DNA of 64,000 bases from Pantoea eucrina (GCF_001691555.1 NZ_MAYN01000001.1:310001-374000); one strand, 5' to 3'; counted from the first letter of the stretch, positions 42,857 through 52,585 are shown. Translations and numbers: made by a program. Notes: a model not told the origin generated them from the sequence alone.

Positions 42857-43534
42857 ATGTGTGGACGATTCGCGCAGTACAGCAGCAGAGATGACTATTT
42901 TATGGCGCTCGGTATTGCGCCGGACGAGATCCAGTACGATCCATTGCCCATCGGGCGCTACAATGTCGCGCCAGGTACCCGCGTATTACTGCTCAGCGAG
43001 CGCGAAGAGGCGCTGCGGCTGGATCCTGTCTACTGGGGATATGGGCCGGAATGGTGGCATAAGCAGCCTCTGATTAATGCCCGCAGCGAAACCGCTGCCA
43101 GCGGGCGGATGTTTAAACCTCTCTGGGAACAGGGGCGGGCGATAGTACCGGCTGATGGCTGGTTCGAGTGGAAAAGAGAGAAAGGGAAAAAGCAGCCGTT
43201 TTTCATCTATCATCAGCGCAAAACGCCGCTGTTTTTTGCTGCCATCGGCAAAGCACCGTTTAATCACGCTCAGGGGCACGAAGGTTTTGTCATAGTGACG
43301 GCTTCCAGCAATAAAGGCATGGTCGATATTCACGATCGCCGCCCGCTGGTCCTGACTGCAGAAGGCGTTCATGAATGGCTGAGCAACAGCACATCCGCAC
43401 GTCGTGCCCAGGAGATCGCGCATGAAGCCGCTGAATCCGAAGACGCCTTTTGCTGGCATGCGGTGACCACGCGGGTAGGCAGCGTACGTCAGCAGGATGC
43501 TGAGTTAATTGAAGAGATCGAGCCGGAAAAGTAG
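42857..43534 (+). CDS. yedK: SRAP-domain DNA-protein crosslink protein YedK
   Basis: A 225-residue SRAP protein. It starts MCGRFAQY, so after Met removal Cys2 can form the thiazolidine link to abasic sites in single-stranded DNA. Other family positions are YNVAPGT, LINARSETAA (the Asn and Glu), DGWFEWKRE and VDIHDRRPLVL (the His). It protects abasic sites at stalled forks. The gene is monocistronic with GGAGGTCAAT before the ATG. Confidence 0.95.
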   Translation: MCGRFAQYSSRDDYFMALGIAPDEIQYDPLPIGRYNVAPGTRVLLLSEREEALRLDPVYWGYGPEWWHKQPLINARSETAASGRMFKPLWEQGRAIVPADGWFEWKREKGKKQPFFIYHQRKTPLFFAAIGKAPFNHAQGHEGFVIVTASSNKGMVDIHDRRPLVLTAEGVHEWLSNSTSARRAQEIAHEAAESEDAFCWHAVTTRVGSVRQQDAELIEEIEPEK

Positions 43535-43612
43535 CGACTGATACATTTTAGCTATCGAAATGAAAACCGGTGTCCGGTTGCAGCCAGCGGTAAGTCATTC
43601 AATAATCGAAGC

Positions 43613-43873
43613 ATGACAACTTATCGCGTAAGAGTCGGGTACCACAACCCGTCAGCCCTGACTTTCAGGCAACTTGATGAACTGCTGGAGCCGCAGCGTT
43701 TCTGGCGTACTGCTACTCACACCAGTCGCTTTCGATACTATATGGAGTATGAGTATGAATCCGACGTATGCGACCTGTGCGCAGTCTGCGCGCTGGCCTA
43801 TTCTCAGGCCTGCCGGGTGCGGCGGTGCCCGCTGGTATTAGTTGAGGAAGTGCCTGCCGCTGTGACGCAATAA
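43613..43873 (+). CDS. small cysteine-rich hypothetical protein
   Basis: An 86-residue protein not recognised. It is rich in Tyr and Arg at the N-terminus (RFRYYMEYEYES) and has a cysteine cluster CDLCAVCALAYSQACRVRRC near residues 53-72, suggesting a metal site. It follows yedK by about 80 bp on the same strand. No ribosome site is convincing, so the start and even coding status remain uncertain. Confidence 0.4.
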   Translation: MTTYRVRVGYHNPSALTFRQLDELLEPQRFWRTATHTSRFRYYMEYEYESDVCDLCAVCALAYSQACRVRRCPLVLVEEVPAAVTQ

Positions 43874-43994
43874 GTTATGCGTGCGGGTGTGCTCTGCATC
43901 ATAACAGGCGCAGCGGCATTCAGAATTGGCTCAGTGAGCCAGGCCGGTTTTTCACCTACGCTTTTCTCTGTATTTACTTACAGAGGAAGCATAA

Positions 43995-44843
43995 ATGACG
44001 AACGAACTCAGCCGGAAACCCGTTGCCGATCGTGCCGAGGCAGACGCATTTTTCCCCTCAGACTACTCGCGCAATCAATTTACCAGCCCGGTATCCGATC
44101 TGGACGGCACTGACTATCCGGTGCCCGGTGACGGAAGCAAAAAAATTCTGGTCCTGTGTACTGATGAACGTTATCTGTCTTTGGCTAACGATACGCTGTT
44201 TTCAACCGGCAATCATCCGGTAGAAACGCTACTGCCAATGTATCACCTGCACCAGGCGGGCTTTGGCCTCGACATTGCGACGCTCTCCGGTCAGATGGCA
44301 AAGTTTGAACACTGGGCCATGCCGGAGCAGGATGAAGCGGTAATACAATTTTATCAGCGCTACCAGCCAGCCTTTCGCTCCCCGCTCAGGTTAGCCGATG
44401 TGTTGGCGACCCTCTCGCCCCATAGCGACTACGCGGCTGTTTTTATACCGGGCGGGCACGGTGCGCTGATTGGCTTACCGGAGAGTCAAGAGGTGGCGTC
44501 GTTATTACGCTGGACGCTGGAAAATGACCGTTATCTGATCTCACTCTGTCACGGCCCGGCGGCATTTCTTTCATTAACAGAGTCCGATAATCCGCTGACG
44601 GGCTATGAAATCTGTGCTTTCCCTGATGCGATTGACAAGCAGACGCCGGAAATAGGCTATATGCCAGGTCATCTTGCCTGGTACTTTGGTGAAAAGCTGC
44701 GCGCTATGGGTATTCATATTATCAATGAAGACATCAAGGGTACGGTACATCGCGATCGCAATGTCATAACCGGCGACAGCCCTTATGCCGCGAATGCATT
44801 AGGCAAACTCGCTGCAGAAACGTTGCTAAAGGCATACGGTTAA
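43995..44843 (+). CDS. hchA: HchA (Hsp31) glyoxalase III / deglycase
   Basis: A 282-residue DJ-1 superfamily protein that aligns with HchA over its whole length. The catalytic Cys is in LISLCHGPAAFL near residue 184; the His and Asp/Glu partners lie in FIPGGHGALIGLPES. It turns methylglyoxal into lactate without glutathione and has holdase activity. The ATG at 43995 follows AGAGGAAGC. It ends at a hairpin terminator. Confidence 0.95.
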   Translation: MTNELSRKPVADRAEADAFFPSDYSRNQFTSPVSDLDGTDYPVPGDGSKKILVLCTDERYLSLANDTLFSTGNHPVETLLPMYHLHQAGFGLDIATLSGQMAKFEHWAMPEQDEAVIQFYQRYQPAFRSPLRLADVLATLSPHSDYAAVFIPGGHGALIGLPESQEVASLLRWTLENDRYLISLCHGPAAFLSLTESDNPLTGYEICAFPDAIDKQTPEIGYMPGHLAWYFGEKLRAMGIHIINEDIKGTVHRDRNVITGDSPYAANALGKLAAETLLKAYG

Positions 44844-44857
44844 CACACCTGTAATTT

Positions 44858-44897
44858 CCAGTCCTGATGGCTCTGTTTGTCAGGGCTGGTATTTTAA
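44858..44897 (+). terminator. terminator after hchA
   Basis: CCAGTCCTGA (44858-44867) pairs with TCAGGGCTGG (44880-44889) through 10 bp including one G-T pair, and is followed by TATTTTAAT. Confidence 0.65.
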
Positions 44898-45302
44898 TGA
44901 GACGCCATTTTAATTGAGGGCAGAGTGCGCCACTTTCCCTGCCGAAGAAGAAATCGCTGATTATCGGCGCAGGTAGCTAAAACTTTAACGCTTTATTCTG
45001 AGATAAGTTTTTTCGATAGATAACGGGGTTTTGGCTTTTTATGGAACCCGTGCTTATTTTATAACATTATGTTTTTTATAGTTTTTAACTTATTTGACTT
45101 TGGGTGTTACGCAAGAATATATCGTCAATATATCCTCTGTAAAATAACCGTTAGCAATCTATAATTTTTGAATTCACGCCTTGCGGTAATAGCTTGCAGC
45201 CCCGGATGCAACGTTTATAACGCATGGGTGATTAAATTGAAGCGTTTAATAAAAAATATTTCATTCGGAATTTATCTCTTTAGGCTCACCCAGGAATAGT
45301 GC
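44898..45302. other. AT-rich leader of the chemotaxis receptor gene
   Basis: A gap of about 400 bp, AT-rich from 45000 to 45250, with no open frame worth naming. It presumably holds the promoter of the receptor gene; no single strong promoter could be chosen. Confidence 0.4.
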
Positions 45303-47231
45303 ATGAAAAAGATACTAAACACGATCAATCTGCCAGCGAAGTTTATTTTGCTGGGGTTGTTTGCGCTCGGATTATTTATATTTCCTACCTGCCTGTTTAT
45401 TCAAAGCGGGAATCAGGCGATCGATGCTAAAAAAATTGAGCTTACGGGCATACCGGTTGAAAAAAAGATGCTATCACTGGTTAACCTGGTCCAGCGTCAT
45501 CGGGCAGAAAGTGCTATCGCTATTGCCAGCAACGATTCAGTTCGTGCTTCGCGTGTGGCGCTGGCAGAGGAGATCGATTCGCTCTATAGCAGTGTTGTCA
45601 CTGAACTCGGCCAAAACGTGGAGGCTGCACAGCCGCTGGCGCGTTTAAATAAAGCCGACGGGGAGTGGAAAAAACTGCAGACAGAGATTGGTGATAAACA
45701 CCTTTCACTGGAAGAGAGCCTCAGCCGTCATGCCAGTCTGATCCAGACATTGTTAATAGCAAACCAGGACATCCTGGATTTTTACGGCTTGTCACTGGAC
45801 GGTGACTTAAATACCTATCAGCTGATTATCAGCATTTTCAACCGGTTGCCGTTATTAACAGAAACCCTTGGGCAGATCAGGGCAAGTGGCACATCCCTGA
45901 TTGCGTCAGGCACAGGTACATCAGAGGTCGCGCTCAGTCAGATGGATTTCCGGCTGCAAAATGGCAATGTAGCGCTGGAGCAATTTAGCAATAATATGGA
46001 TAAAGTTTTTGCTATTGAACCAGCATTAAAACAGCTGTTTGCCAGCGCGGATACAACCGCCGTGCAGCAGGCACAGGATGCACTGGCGCTGGCCAATGCC
46101 ATTTTTGTATCCAAAACCAAAACCGTCACGCCGGCAGAGTATGTCCGGGTATTCACTGAGGCGATCAATAACTTTTCCACGCTGGGAAAACAGAGCGCCG
46201 ATCAGCTGTCGATCATGCTGAATCAGCAAATTGATGCACGCCGTAATGCGCAATACAGCCTGCTGGGGGTACTTTTCGCGGTGGCGTTACTGGCTGTCTG
46301 GGTCGCCGTTATGATATCCCGCTCGGTGACGCGTCCGGTGGAGGAGGCGGTTAACGCTGCCCGCCATGTTGCAGCCGGCGACCTGACCTGTCCGATTCAT
46401 GTCACTGGCAGCAATGAGATGGGGCAACTGCTGCAATCATTGCAGCATATGCAACAGCATCTTGCCGGTCTGGTATCAGATATCAAGGAGAGTGCGCTGA
46501 CTATAGCGTCATCGTCTGAAGAGATCGCAAACGGTAATGGAAATCTTTCTGCCCGCACTGAAGAGCAGGCCGCATCCCTGGCAGAAACCGCTGCCAGTAT
46601 GGAACAGATGGCATCCATTATCAGCCAGAACGCTGAAAATACTCACCATGCTACAACTATGGCTGAAGCAGCAACGCAGGCTTCATCACTCAGCGGACAG
46701 GCGATGTCCTCGGTAATGGAAACCATGGGACGTATCCGGGGCAGCTCGGCAAAAATTGAAGAGATAACCAGCGTCATTGACAGCATTGCTTTTCAGACAA
46801 ATATTCTGGCGCTGAATGCCGCAGTAGAAGCAGCCAGAGCGGGTGAGTCGGGCAAAGGGTTTGCTGTCGTCGCATCTGAAGTGCGCTCGCTGGCACAACG
46901 TTCTGCTTCTGCTGCGAAAGAGATTAAAGAACTGATTGCGCAATCTGTTGGTCACGCTGAAGAGGGGATAGTGATGGCCAGAGATGCAGGTGACAAGGTG
47001 AAACAGAGCGTAGAGGCCATCGGTCAGACAGCGCAGCTCATCCGGGATATCTCTGCCTCTTCTCATGAGCAGAGCAGCGGGATTTCGCAAATTAATATTG
47101 CAGTAAACCAGATGGATCAGGTTACACAGCAAAACGCAGCGCTGGTTGAGGAGTCAGCTTCTTCGGCTGGCGACCTTGCAGAACGAGCCTCACGTTTACG
47201 TCAGCTGGTGGCTGTTTTCCATACGGTCTGA
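45303..47231 (+). CDS. methyl-accepting chemotaxis protein
   Basis: A 642-residue receptor. One N-terminal membrane helix (residues 13-35) and a second (about 318-340) frame a 280-residue periplasmic domain, nearly twice the usual four-helix bundle. A HAMP domain follows with [19 protein letters not shown]. The signalling hairpin tip is [39 protein letters not shown], given here in its two known halves. It ends LVAVFHTV without the NWETF-type CheR/CheB tether. The ligand is unknown. Confidence 0.93.
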   Translation: MKKILNTINLPAKFILLGLFALGLFIFPTCLFIQSGNQAIDAKKIELTGIPVEKKMLSLVNLVQRHRAESAIAIASNDSVRASRVALAEEIDSLYSSVVTELGQNVEAAQPLARLNKADGEWKKLQTEIGDKHLSLEESLSRHASLIQTLLIANQDILDFYGLSLDGDLNTYQLIISIFNRLPLLTETLGQIRASGTSLIASGTGTSEVALSQMDFRLQNGNVALEQFSNNMDKVFAIEPALKQLFASADTTAVQQAQDALALANAIFVSKTKTVTPAEYVRVFTEAINNFSTLGKQSADQLSIMLNQQIDARRNAQYSLLGVLFAVALLAVWVAVMISRSVTRPVEEAVNAARHVAAGDLTCPIHVTGSNEMGQLLQSLQHMQQHLAGLVSDIKESALTIASSSEEIANGNGNLSARTEEQAASLAETAASMEQMASIISQNAENTHHATTMAEAATQASSLSGQAMSSVMETMGRIRGSSAKIEEITSVIDSIAFQTNILALNAAVEAARAGESGKGFAVVASEVRSLAQRSASAAKEIKELIAQSVGHAEEGIVMARDAGDKVKQSVEAIGQTAQLIRDISASSHEQSSGISQINIAVNQMDQVTQQNAALVEESASSAGDLAERASRLRQLVAVFHTV

Positions 47232-47241
47232 TCTTTTCAAG

Positions 47242-47262
47242 GATGCGGGCGCGTCCCGCATC
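47242..47262 (+). terminator. hairpin after the chemotaxis receptor gene
   Basis: Stem GATGCGGG / CCCGCATC with loop CGCGT, 10 bp after the stop. The T tract is weak. The rest of the 308-bp gap to bluF shows no gene. Confidence 0.55.
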
Positions 47263-47539
47263 TGTTTACAGAGAAAAAACGCAAACAAACGTCGTGAACC
47301 AACACCATTTGCCAAAAAAATTTCCGGCAGCAGACTACAATCCCACCCCGTTTCGCTTATTTACTATGCTTCTCTATGATTCTGAAAAGAGGCAATTTTG
47401 TGCATTTTCTGCTGGTTTTTTCTGGAATCATGGATTTAATATTTACAGTAATTCAGCCAGATAATTTCAGACAGCATTATACGTAGCTGCCGCCGGCTGA
47501 TAAAGTAGACAGGTACACTCACGTAAACTGGAGTATTTA

Positions 47540-48700
47540 ATGCTAACCACAATCATTTACCGTAGTCACATCTCCGCTGATGTGCCTGTCAAAATTTTGC
47601 CGGGTATGGTTGAGAAGGCGAGTCTCCTGAATGCGTCGCACCAGATTACCGGTATTCTGCTCTTTAACGGTACGCATTTCTTTCAGATCCTTGAGGGACC
47701 TGAAGAGGGTGTTATGACGATCTACAATCGCATCTGTGCTGACCGCCGTCATCACAATGTGGTTGAACTTATGCGTGACTACTCACCTTATCGCCGTTTC
47801 GGTAATTCCGGAATGGAACTGTTTGACCTGCGCGAACATGACCAGTCAACCGTACTTCAGGCGGTACTGGATCGCGGTACGTCACGCTTCCAGCTGACCT
47901 ATGACGACCGGGGCCTGCAGTTCCTGCGCACCTTTGTGGAATCGCGGGAAAAAGAGAACTATTTTGAAGTGCTGCCAGCCGATCTGTGGGACTTTATCCC
48001 CGATATGACAGGGTCGCTTCAGGAAGAGCACGGCATCCATTTCCGCCCGGTGGTCGATCCACTTGGCCGTGAAATTACCGCGCTGGAGGCCATCTCCGAC
48101 AGTCAGGAGAGTGCAGGTGAAGATGAAGATAAATACAGTGCAAATCTGAACGCTGTACGTATGGCGCTGATGAAAGCGGGTAAAGCCTGTCCGGATGGCA
48201 TGACGCTCTATTTAAGTATTCTGCCGATGACACTGGTTGCGGTGCCAAACGCGGTCGATACCATTACGGATGCGATTAAAAGCGCCGGGCTGGTGCCAGA
48301 GCAGATTATTTTGGGCGTCAGTGAAACAGAAGTTATCCCGGGCCTGAATGACTTTACTGAAGCGGTCAAGCAGCTCAAGCAGGCGGGCATCAGCCTGTCG
48401 ATTGATAATTTCGGTGATGGCTCTGCCGGACTTTCACTGCTGACACATGTACAGCCCGATCGCGTGCGTATTGCATCCGGGATTATTCGTGATGTACACC
48501 GTAGCGGTCCTAAGCAGGCCGTCGTGCAGGCTATTATCAAATGTTGTTCAGCCCTTGAAATTAATGTCATTGCATCTGGCATTGAACAGCCTGAAGAGTG
48601 GATGTGGCTTGAGGCTGCAGGCGTCATTGATTTCCAGGGGGCGCTCTTTACGCCCCAGGGTACAGCCGTGTCGTGGCCGGAATATCGCGAAGCGATGTAG
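47540..48700 (+). CDS. bluF: BLUF-EAL blue-light receptor BluF
   Basis: A 386-residue protein similar to E. coli BluF (YcgF). The BLUF domain (residues 1-95) has the flavin residues Tyr7 (TIIYRS), Asn31 and Gln49 (FFQILEG). The EAL domain (about 160-385) is degenerate: ALEAISD in place of EALLR, SETE in place of ELTE, IDNFGDG in place of DDFGTG and RVRIA in place of the catalytic Lys. It should not hydrolyse cyclic di-GMP. E. coli BluF instead binds and removes the MerR-type repressor BluR when illuminated. No bluR lies in this window. Confidence 0.93.
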   Translation: MLTTIIYRSHISADVPVKILPGMVEKASLLNASHQITGILLFNGTHFFQILEGPEEGVMTIYNRICADRRHHNVVELMRDYSPYRRFGNSGMELFDLREHDQSTVLQAVLDRGTSRFQLTYDDRGLQFLRTFVESREKENYFEVLPADLWDFIPDMTGSLQEEHGIHFRPVVDPLGREITALEAISDSQESAGEDEDKYSANLNAVRMALMKAGKACPDGMTLYLSILPMTLVAVPNAVDTITDAIKSAGLVPEQIILGVSETEVIPGLNDFTEAVKQLKQAGISLSIDNFGDGSAGLSLLTHVQPDRVRIASGIIRDVHRSGPKQAVVQAIIKCCSALEINVIASGIEQPEEWMWLEAAGVIDFQGALFTPQGTAVSWPEYREAM

Positions 48701-48731
48701 CGCCATTCTCTGCATCTGCATCACTCTGACC

Positions 48732-48768
48732 GACCGGCGCATCATCAATGCAGCCGGTCATTTTTTTT
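48732..48768 (+). terminator. terminator after bluF
   Basis: GACCGGC (48732-48738) pairs with GCCGGTC (48753-48759), with an inner GCAT/ATGC pairing, followed by A and eight T. Confidence 0.85.
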
Positions 48769-48943
48769 AGCCAGGCTTCTTTCGGTCAGACTTTCATCTC
48801 CGCCAGTAAGGGCGTTTTCTGGCATCATGAATACGGTAAATCAGTGAAATTTATACGAAACGCTCAGGCTCATTGCGGTACAGGGTTACACACGAAAATT
48901 CTGTGTTAAACTTTGCGACCCCGAACCTGCAGGCGGACACATC

Positions 48944-49207
48944 ATGAAAAAAGAATTTGAAGAAAAACTGACTGAAATTTTAATCGGTGAGGCCGTGACT
49001 GATTTACTTGATGCCAATGCGGCTATTTCATGGACTGCTTTACTTGATCGCCTGCGTGTTGGCCTGGATAAAGAGACCGATGAGGATCGCATCCGTGCCG
49101 CATTGCGCGCTATCGATGAAGTCAGACGTGAAATGCAGGTAAGGGCATCTGAAAAAGCGATTATCACTGAATCTGACAGACGACCTGCGCGTGACAAAAT
49201 GCATTAA
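48944..49207 (+). CDS. YmgA-like small regulatory protein
   Basis: An 87-residue charged helical protein: LTEILIGEAVTDLLDANAAISWTALLDRLRVGLDK. It is close in pattern to the proteins at 41642, 49996 and 51833 and resembles E. coli YmgA. A TGTTAAACT -10-like motif lies about 40 bp upstream, shared with the next gene. It is the first of the small-protein genes after bluF. Confidence 0.68.
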   Translation: MKKEFEEKLTEILIGEAVTDLLDANAAISWTALLDRLRVGLDKETDEDRIRAALRAIDEVRREMQVRASEKAIITESDRRPARDKMH

Positions 49208-49245
49208 AATTGACCACAATCAAAGATTTCCCACAGTCTGACGCT

Positions 49246-49268
49246 AAATTGTTCCCCGGGAACAATTT
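49246..49268 (+). promoter_or_regulatory. perfect 23-bp palindrome upstream of an AriR-like gene
   Basis: AAATTGTTCCC and GGGAACAATTT flank one central C. A TTAAACT -10-like motif follows directly. This placement, a dyad just before the -10, is that of MerR-family operators, so a BluR-like site is a reasonable hypothesis. It could also act as a hairpin ending the upstream gene. Confidence 0.5.
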
Positions 49269-49309
49269 CTGTTAAACTGTATGCTTATCCACCTACGGAC
49301 GGAGGTCAT

Positions 49310-49507
49310 GTGAAAAATGACGCAACCGCCGAAGATATCTACGCCGTTATCGGAACGGTCGTAGCGCGCCTTCTTAAGCCGGATGAGCATCTGAATCTGC
49401 ATGATATTACTACTGCGCTGCATCAGATGGGTGAGACAGCGACAGGGCAGGATGTTCGTGAGGCCTGCCGCAAAGCGGTAATCATGCTTGCCCGCCAGAT
49501 GCACTAA
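49310..49507 (+). CDS. AriR/YmgB-like small protein
   Basis: A 65-residue protein: DIYAVIGTVVARLLKPDEHLNLHDITTALHQMGETATG and a second helix ending VIMLARQMH. It resembles AriR and the protein at 55401 (ALLGDVITQILKPGEALSLQEIIGAL). The start is GTG at 49310, four bases after a GGAGG ribosome site; the ATG that overlaps it is followed by a stop. Confidence 0.68.
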   Translation: MKNDATAEDIYAVIGTVVARLLKPDEHLNLHDITTALHQMGETATGQDVREACRKAVIMLARQMH

Positions 49508-49524
49508 CTCATATTTACGCAATA

Positions 49525-49767
49525 TTAACGATCAAACAACAATCCAATCAGTGCCTGATAATGCTGCTCTTCTTCAGCGCTGGTTGCTGCTTCAAGACGA
49601 CCAAGCAGCTTTGTACATAGCGCTTTGCGATTGAGGTTTTTACCTGAGGTCAGAATTTCAACAACCAGTTGTCCCAGCGTTTCCTGCTGGCTCAGAGTGG
49701 ATGCTTTACTAAAATAGTTAGCGATATCACTAGCGGATGATGGGTGCTGTACCATATTCTGACGCAT
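49525..49767 (-). CDS. ycgZ: YcgZ-like small connector protein
   Basis: An 80-residue protein that aligns with E. coli YcgZ over most of its length: DIANYFSKASTLSQQETLGQ, then LVVEILTSGKNLNRKALCTK and LGRLEAATSAEEEQHYQALIG. In E. coli ycgZ heads the ycgZ-ymgA-ariR-ymgC operon released by BluF, and YcgZ acts on the Rcs phosphorelay. Here it is on the opposite strand and convergent with the AriR-like gene at 49310, so the operon has been rearranged. Confidence 0.82.
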   Translation of the reverse strand: MRQNMVQHPSSASDIANYFSKASTLSQQETLGQLVVEILTSGKNLNRKALCTKLLGRLEAATSAEEEQHYQALIGLLFDR

Positions 49768-49995
49768 AGTTAGCCTCTTTGAGATAAGTAAGTTGTGCTG
49801 ACAGGGGTAAAGTTATACAACTAACTTTTACTTGTACAGCTTTTTCTGCCCTTCTTTTGTCAGCTTTACCACGATATTTGTTTTTTATGTTACAAATCAA
49901 TGGTTTGAGCCGGTTCCTGCCAGAACAAAAATCTCACTCTATCTTTGTACAGGTTCAGCGTATGGGTCTGTATAAGGTTGTTCCGATAAAATGTG

Positions 49996-50322
49996 TTAAT
50001 TGTCGTCATCGTCGCCCGTGGTGAAAGGCGTCGGTTTAGCTGGCAAGGTTGTTTGCTCATGACGCTTTGCCTGAAGCTGCCATTGTGTATGCGTTTTGTG
50101 TAGTCGCTCAGGCTGTACAAAATTTTTCAGCCAGCTTCTGGCATCTGCAATTTGTGCCAGACGCTCATCATTCTCTTCTGTCTCTGCCATGCGAACCAGC
50201 TCAGCGATCAGAGCCTGAACGCTGATATCCCCATCGCCCAGTGCCAGATTCAACGTTGCTTCGCCAATAATGACATGACCTATTACCTTTTCATGAAACA
50301 ACACTTCATCTCTCCTCATCAT
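49996..50322 (-). CDS. YmgA-like small protein with extended C-terminus
   Basis: A 108-residue protein: HVIIGEATLNLALGDGDISVQALIAELVRMAETEENDERL, then ARSWLKNF. It is nearly identical in design to the protein at 51833 but carries a longer, polar tail rich in Lys, Thr and Asp (HKTHTQWQLQAKRHEQ and a DDDDN end). The repeated design within 2 kb suggests duplication. Confidence 0.68.
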   Translation of the reverse strand: MMRRDEVLFHEKVIGHVIIGEATLNLALGDGDISVQALIAELVRMAETEENDERLAQIADARSWLKNFVQPERLHKTHTQWQLQAKRHEQTTLPAKPTPFTTGDDDDN

Positions 50323-50946
50323 GGTTTGTAATGGTTTTAAAGTGTAATGAGCAGCAATATTTCTACAATACGTTATAAATAATCAGCTAAGCTCAGGGGC
50401 GAAACATATTTAATGACTATGAAATGCAGGTTTGTAACGCACTGATAGCGTGCAACATCATTCTGATGCCGCAGTGTAAACTGACTGAAGGCAGAATAAT
50501 CTTAAAAAAAATTAATGTTATTTATTTTCTTCTTGTTCAACTTTTGCAGCGGCTCACGCGTTGCACGCCATTTCCGGAATAGATTGATCGGTCATCATTA
50601 CACGCTGGTCAGCGTGATAAAAAACCAAACACGGTTAACACAAGCTCGCTTTTAAGACTATGCGCCTTTTTTGATCGGGCCTGAGCATTGTATTAACTCT
50701 CTGAATACTGACCGTTATTGCCGCTTTTCCGTAAGGTAATAATCTGAGCCAGAATTACATCAGCTGAGGATTTCACTTTTGCGGCCCGTATCGGGCAGTG
50801 CCGGGATAGGCTTTGCTGCACGGCCACGCTGAAAGTACCTGTATATCGCTGCTGCGATTTTATACCCATGTTAAGCCTGGCACGCTTACGACATACCCGC
50901 TCTGCGTTAGCAGGCAAAATTTTACGCGGCTCACAGAGAAGGGGAG
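50323..50946. other. gap without a supported gene
   Basis: 624 bp; the first half is AT-rich. Short minus-strand frames near 50693-50917 have no ribosome site or family pattern. It separates a YmgA-like gene from an unknown gene on the same strand. Confidence 0.4.
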
Positions 50947-51597
50947 TTACTGTTCGGGGTCTTCGGGAGCGAGAGAAACCGTGCTGATGATAATTCTGCG
51001 CTGTAAATGGCTGTCAGGCTGGCTGCCCCAGCAAAATGTTACCCAGTGTTCGCAAAATTCCTGCCAGTCAGAGACGGGTACCAGCAGCCTGTCGTGGCGG
51101 GTGCCATCCCATACATAGACATAATGATCCGGATCGCGCAATGCCCAGGCAATCATGCTTTCCCACATAACCTTTGCCGCATTAGTCTGGGCACTGTCAG
51201 TGATAATAATTGAACGTGTATGCAGGAAATAACAAAAAAAACGGCGTGCCAGTCCATGCACAGCCTGTTCATGTTGAGGCTGACGCGTGCGCCAGACCAT
51301 AATCTGAATGCAGGCGCGCAGAGGAGAAGTATAATCCCTGGTTTCTTCCAGCCTTACCGCATAGACCGTTTCCGGTCTCTTTTCCTGGGTAACCAGCCGG
51401 TATTGTTTATCTTCCGGACAGACATACAGAGCATAACCAAACGGCACAATAAAGCCTGGCAGTGTGAATGCACGGGGATCGTCTGCCAGAAAAGCGCTGG
51501 TATCATCCCGATTTGGCGCTTCACGACTCAGAATCTGGTTAAAGTGCGTATCAGGCAGAGTAATGGGCATAAGGTTATCCGCTGTATTTCGTTCCAA
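50947..51597 (-). CDS. hypothetical protein in the BluF small-protein region
   Basis: A 216-residue soluble protein, not recognised. It contains YALYVCPEDKQYRLVTQEKR, then a C-terminal half rich in aromatic residues (RRFFCYFLHTRSIIITDSAQ, MWESMIAWALRD, YVYVWDGTRHDRLL). No signal peptide or membrane segment is seen. The TTG at 51597 is chosen because GGGAGGT precedes it by 4-5 nt; an ATG at 51570 has no such site, and the frame stays open to 51660. It lies between two YmgA-like genes on the same strand. Confidence 0.6.
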   Translation of the reverse strand: MERNTADNLMPITLPDTHFNQILSREAPNRDDTSAFLADDPRAFTLPGFIVPFGYALYVCPEDKQYRLVTQEKRPETVYAVRLEETRDYTSPLRACIQIMVWRTRQPQHEQAVHGLARRFFCYFLHTRSIIITDSAQTNAAKVMWESMIAWALRDPDHYVYVWDGTRHDRLLVPVSDWQEFCEHWVTFCWGSQPDSHLQRRIIISTVSLAPEDPEQ

Positions 51598-51832
51598 AAG
51601 ACCTCCCTGAAAACCGGAGTGGGTGTGATGATAAATTAGCGAAGAATGATAAGCTGGCACAGCAGGAAAGCGTGTAACCGGAAATGATGCTGTATGCGCC
51701 TGCCTATATGCAGGGTAGCAGAGCGGAGGTGTCGTCCCTGACAGTTTCTCCGGCCGGTAAACACTTGCGCGTAACCGATAAGGTTATCTTTATCGTCGTC
51801 TTCCAGCCGGAGCCGGACTACGTCCATAGGCG

Positions 51833-52093
51833 TCAGTTCTTTTCGTCGTTCAGGCTTGTCAGTGTCTGCAAATAGGGCACGTACGGTACAGCGTGCTCAG
51901 GTTTATCAAAACTTCTCAGCCAGCTTCTGGCCTCTGAGATCTCAATAAGACGGGCATCGCTGCCACCCGCATTCGCCATTAATTCGAGCTCATTAATCAG
52001 TGAACGAACGCTGATCTTTTTTTCGCTCAACGCAAGGCTGAGTGCCGCTTCGCCGATAATGACATGACCTATCTCGTCGTGTTGAATAGACAA
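51833..52093 (-). CDS. YmgA-like small protein
   Basis: An 86-residue protein: IGHVIIGEAALSLALSEKKISVRSLINELELM, then EISEARSWLRSF. It shares with the protein at 49996 the same GHVIIGEA start and ARSWL(K/R)(N/S)F end of the core, so the two are paralogs. A ribosome site AAAGGAGG lies a few bases upstream. Confidence 0.68.
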   Translation of the reverse strand: MSIQHDEIGHVIIGEAALSLALSEKKISVRSLINELELMANAGGSDARLIEISEARSWLRSFDKPEHAVPYVPYLQTLTSLNDEKN

Positions 52094-52270
52094 ACAAACC
52101 TCCTTTACGATTGCGTGATAACCTCAACACTTACTGTAGGCGTAACGGCAGAATTTGCCGGATATATTTTGAAATTTTCCAAATCAGGTAGCAGAATTTT
52201 TTGATCGAATGCTTTTTAGCCAATGAAAATTCTGCAGACTATTACCACCAGGCTGACTCTCACATGCTGC

Positions 52271-52366
52271 AAAAAAAAACCCGCGCAGGGCGGGCTAACA
52301 AAATGTTGAATAGGATTTCTCTCGCTGAAAACGCATCCTGTGTGTTGTTTGCCAGAATAAGCTGGC
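52271..52366 (-). ncRNA. possible small RNA with strong terminator
   Basis: On the minus strand a TATAAT (52378-52373) is followed about 75-100 bp later by a stem CCCGC / GCGGG and nine T (52296-52271). This would give an RNA of roughly 95 nt. A frame MSQLILANNTQDAFSARE starts 6 nt after the -10 but runs through the terminator, so coding is unlikely. A -35 is not clear. Confidence 0.35.
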
Positions 52367-52398
52367 TCATAAATTATAGATGACAAGTCAGCGGAAAA

Positions 52399-52419
52399 CG
52401 GGTTTCAGCGCGAAACCCG
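52399..52419 (-). terminator. hairpin upstream of the possible small RNA
   Basis: Perfect 8-bp stem CGGGTTTC / GAAACCCG with loop AGCGC, followed on the minus strand by TTTTCC. Confidence 0.45.
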
Positions 52420-52545
52420 ATGAAAAACTGCCATGCTCATCGGACCAGCATAAAATAGTGTGGTAAACCAATTGCGCCGCGTTTAAGCGATTTACAGAAA
52501 TGTATTACCTGGTCAGAGGCGGGGGAGGCCTGCGCCTTAACAGGC

Positions 52546-52572
52546 AAAAAAAAATGCCTCCGCGAGGAGGCA
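52546..52572 (-). terminator. minus-strand terminator
   Basis: Stem TGCCTCC / GGAGGCA with a 4-nt loop is followed on the minus strand by a run of nine T. It directly follows a 19-codon open frame and ends transcription from the acetyltransferase gene side. Confidence 0.8.
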
Positions 52573-52585
52573 AGGTAGGAGTTAC

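Noticed and set aside
52201-52383. 60-codon plus-strand frame through the terminator cluster
   Set aside because: It runs through hairpins that work on the other strand and has no ribosome site.
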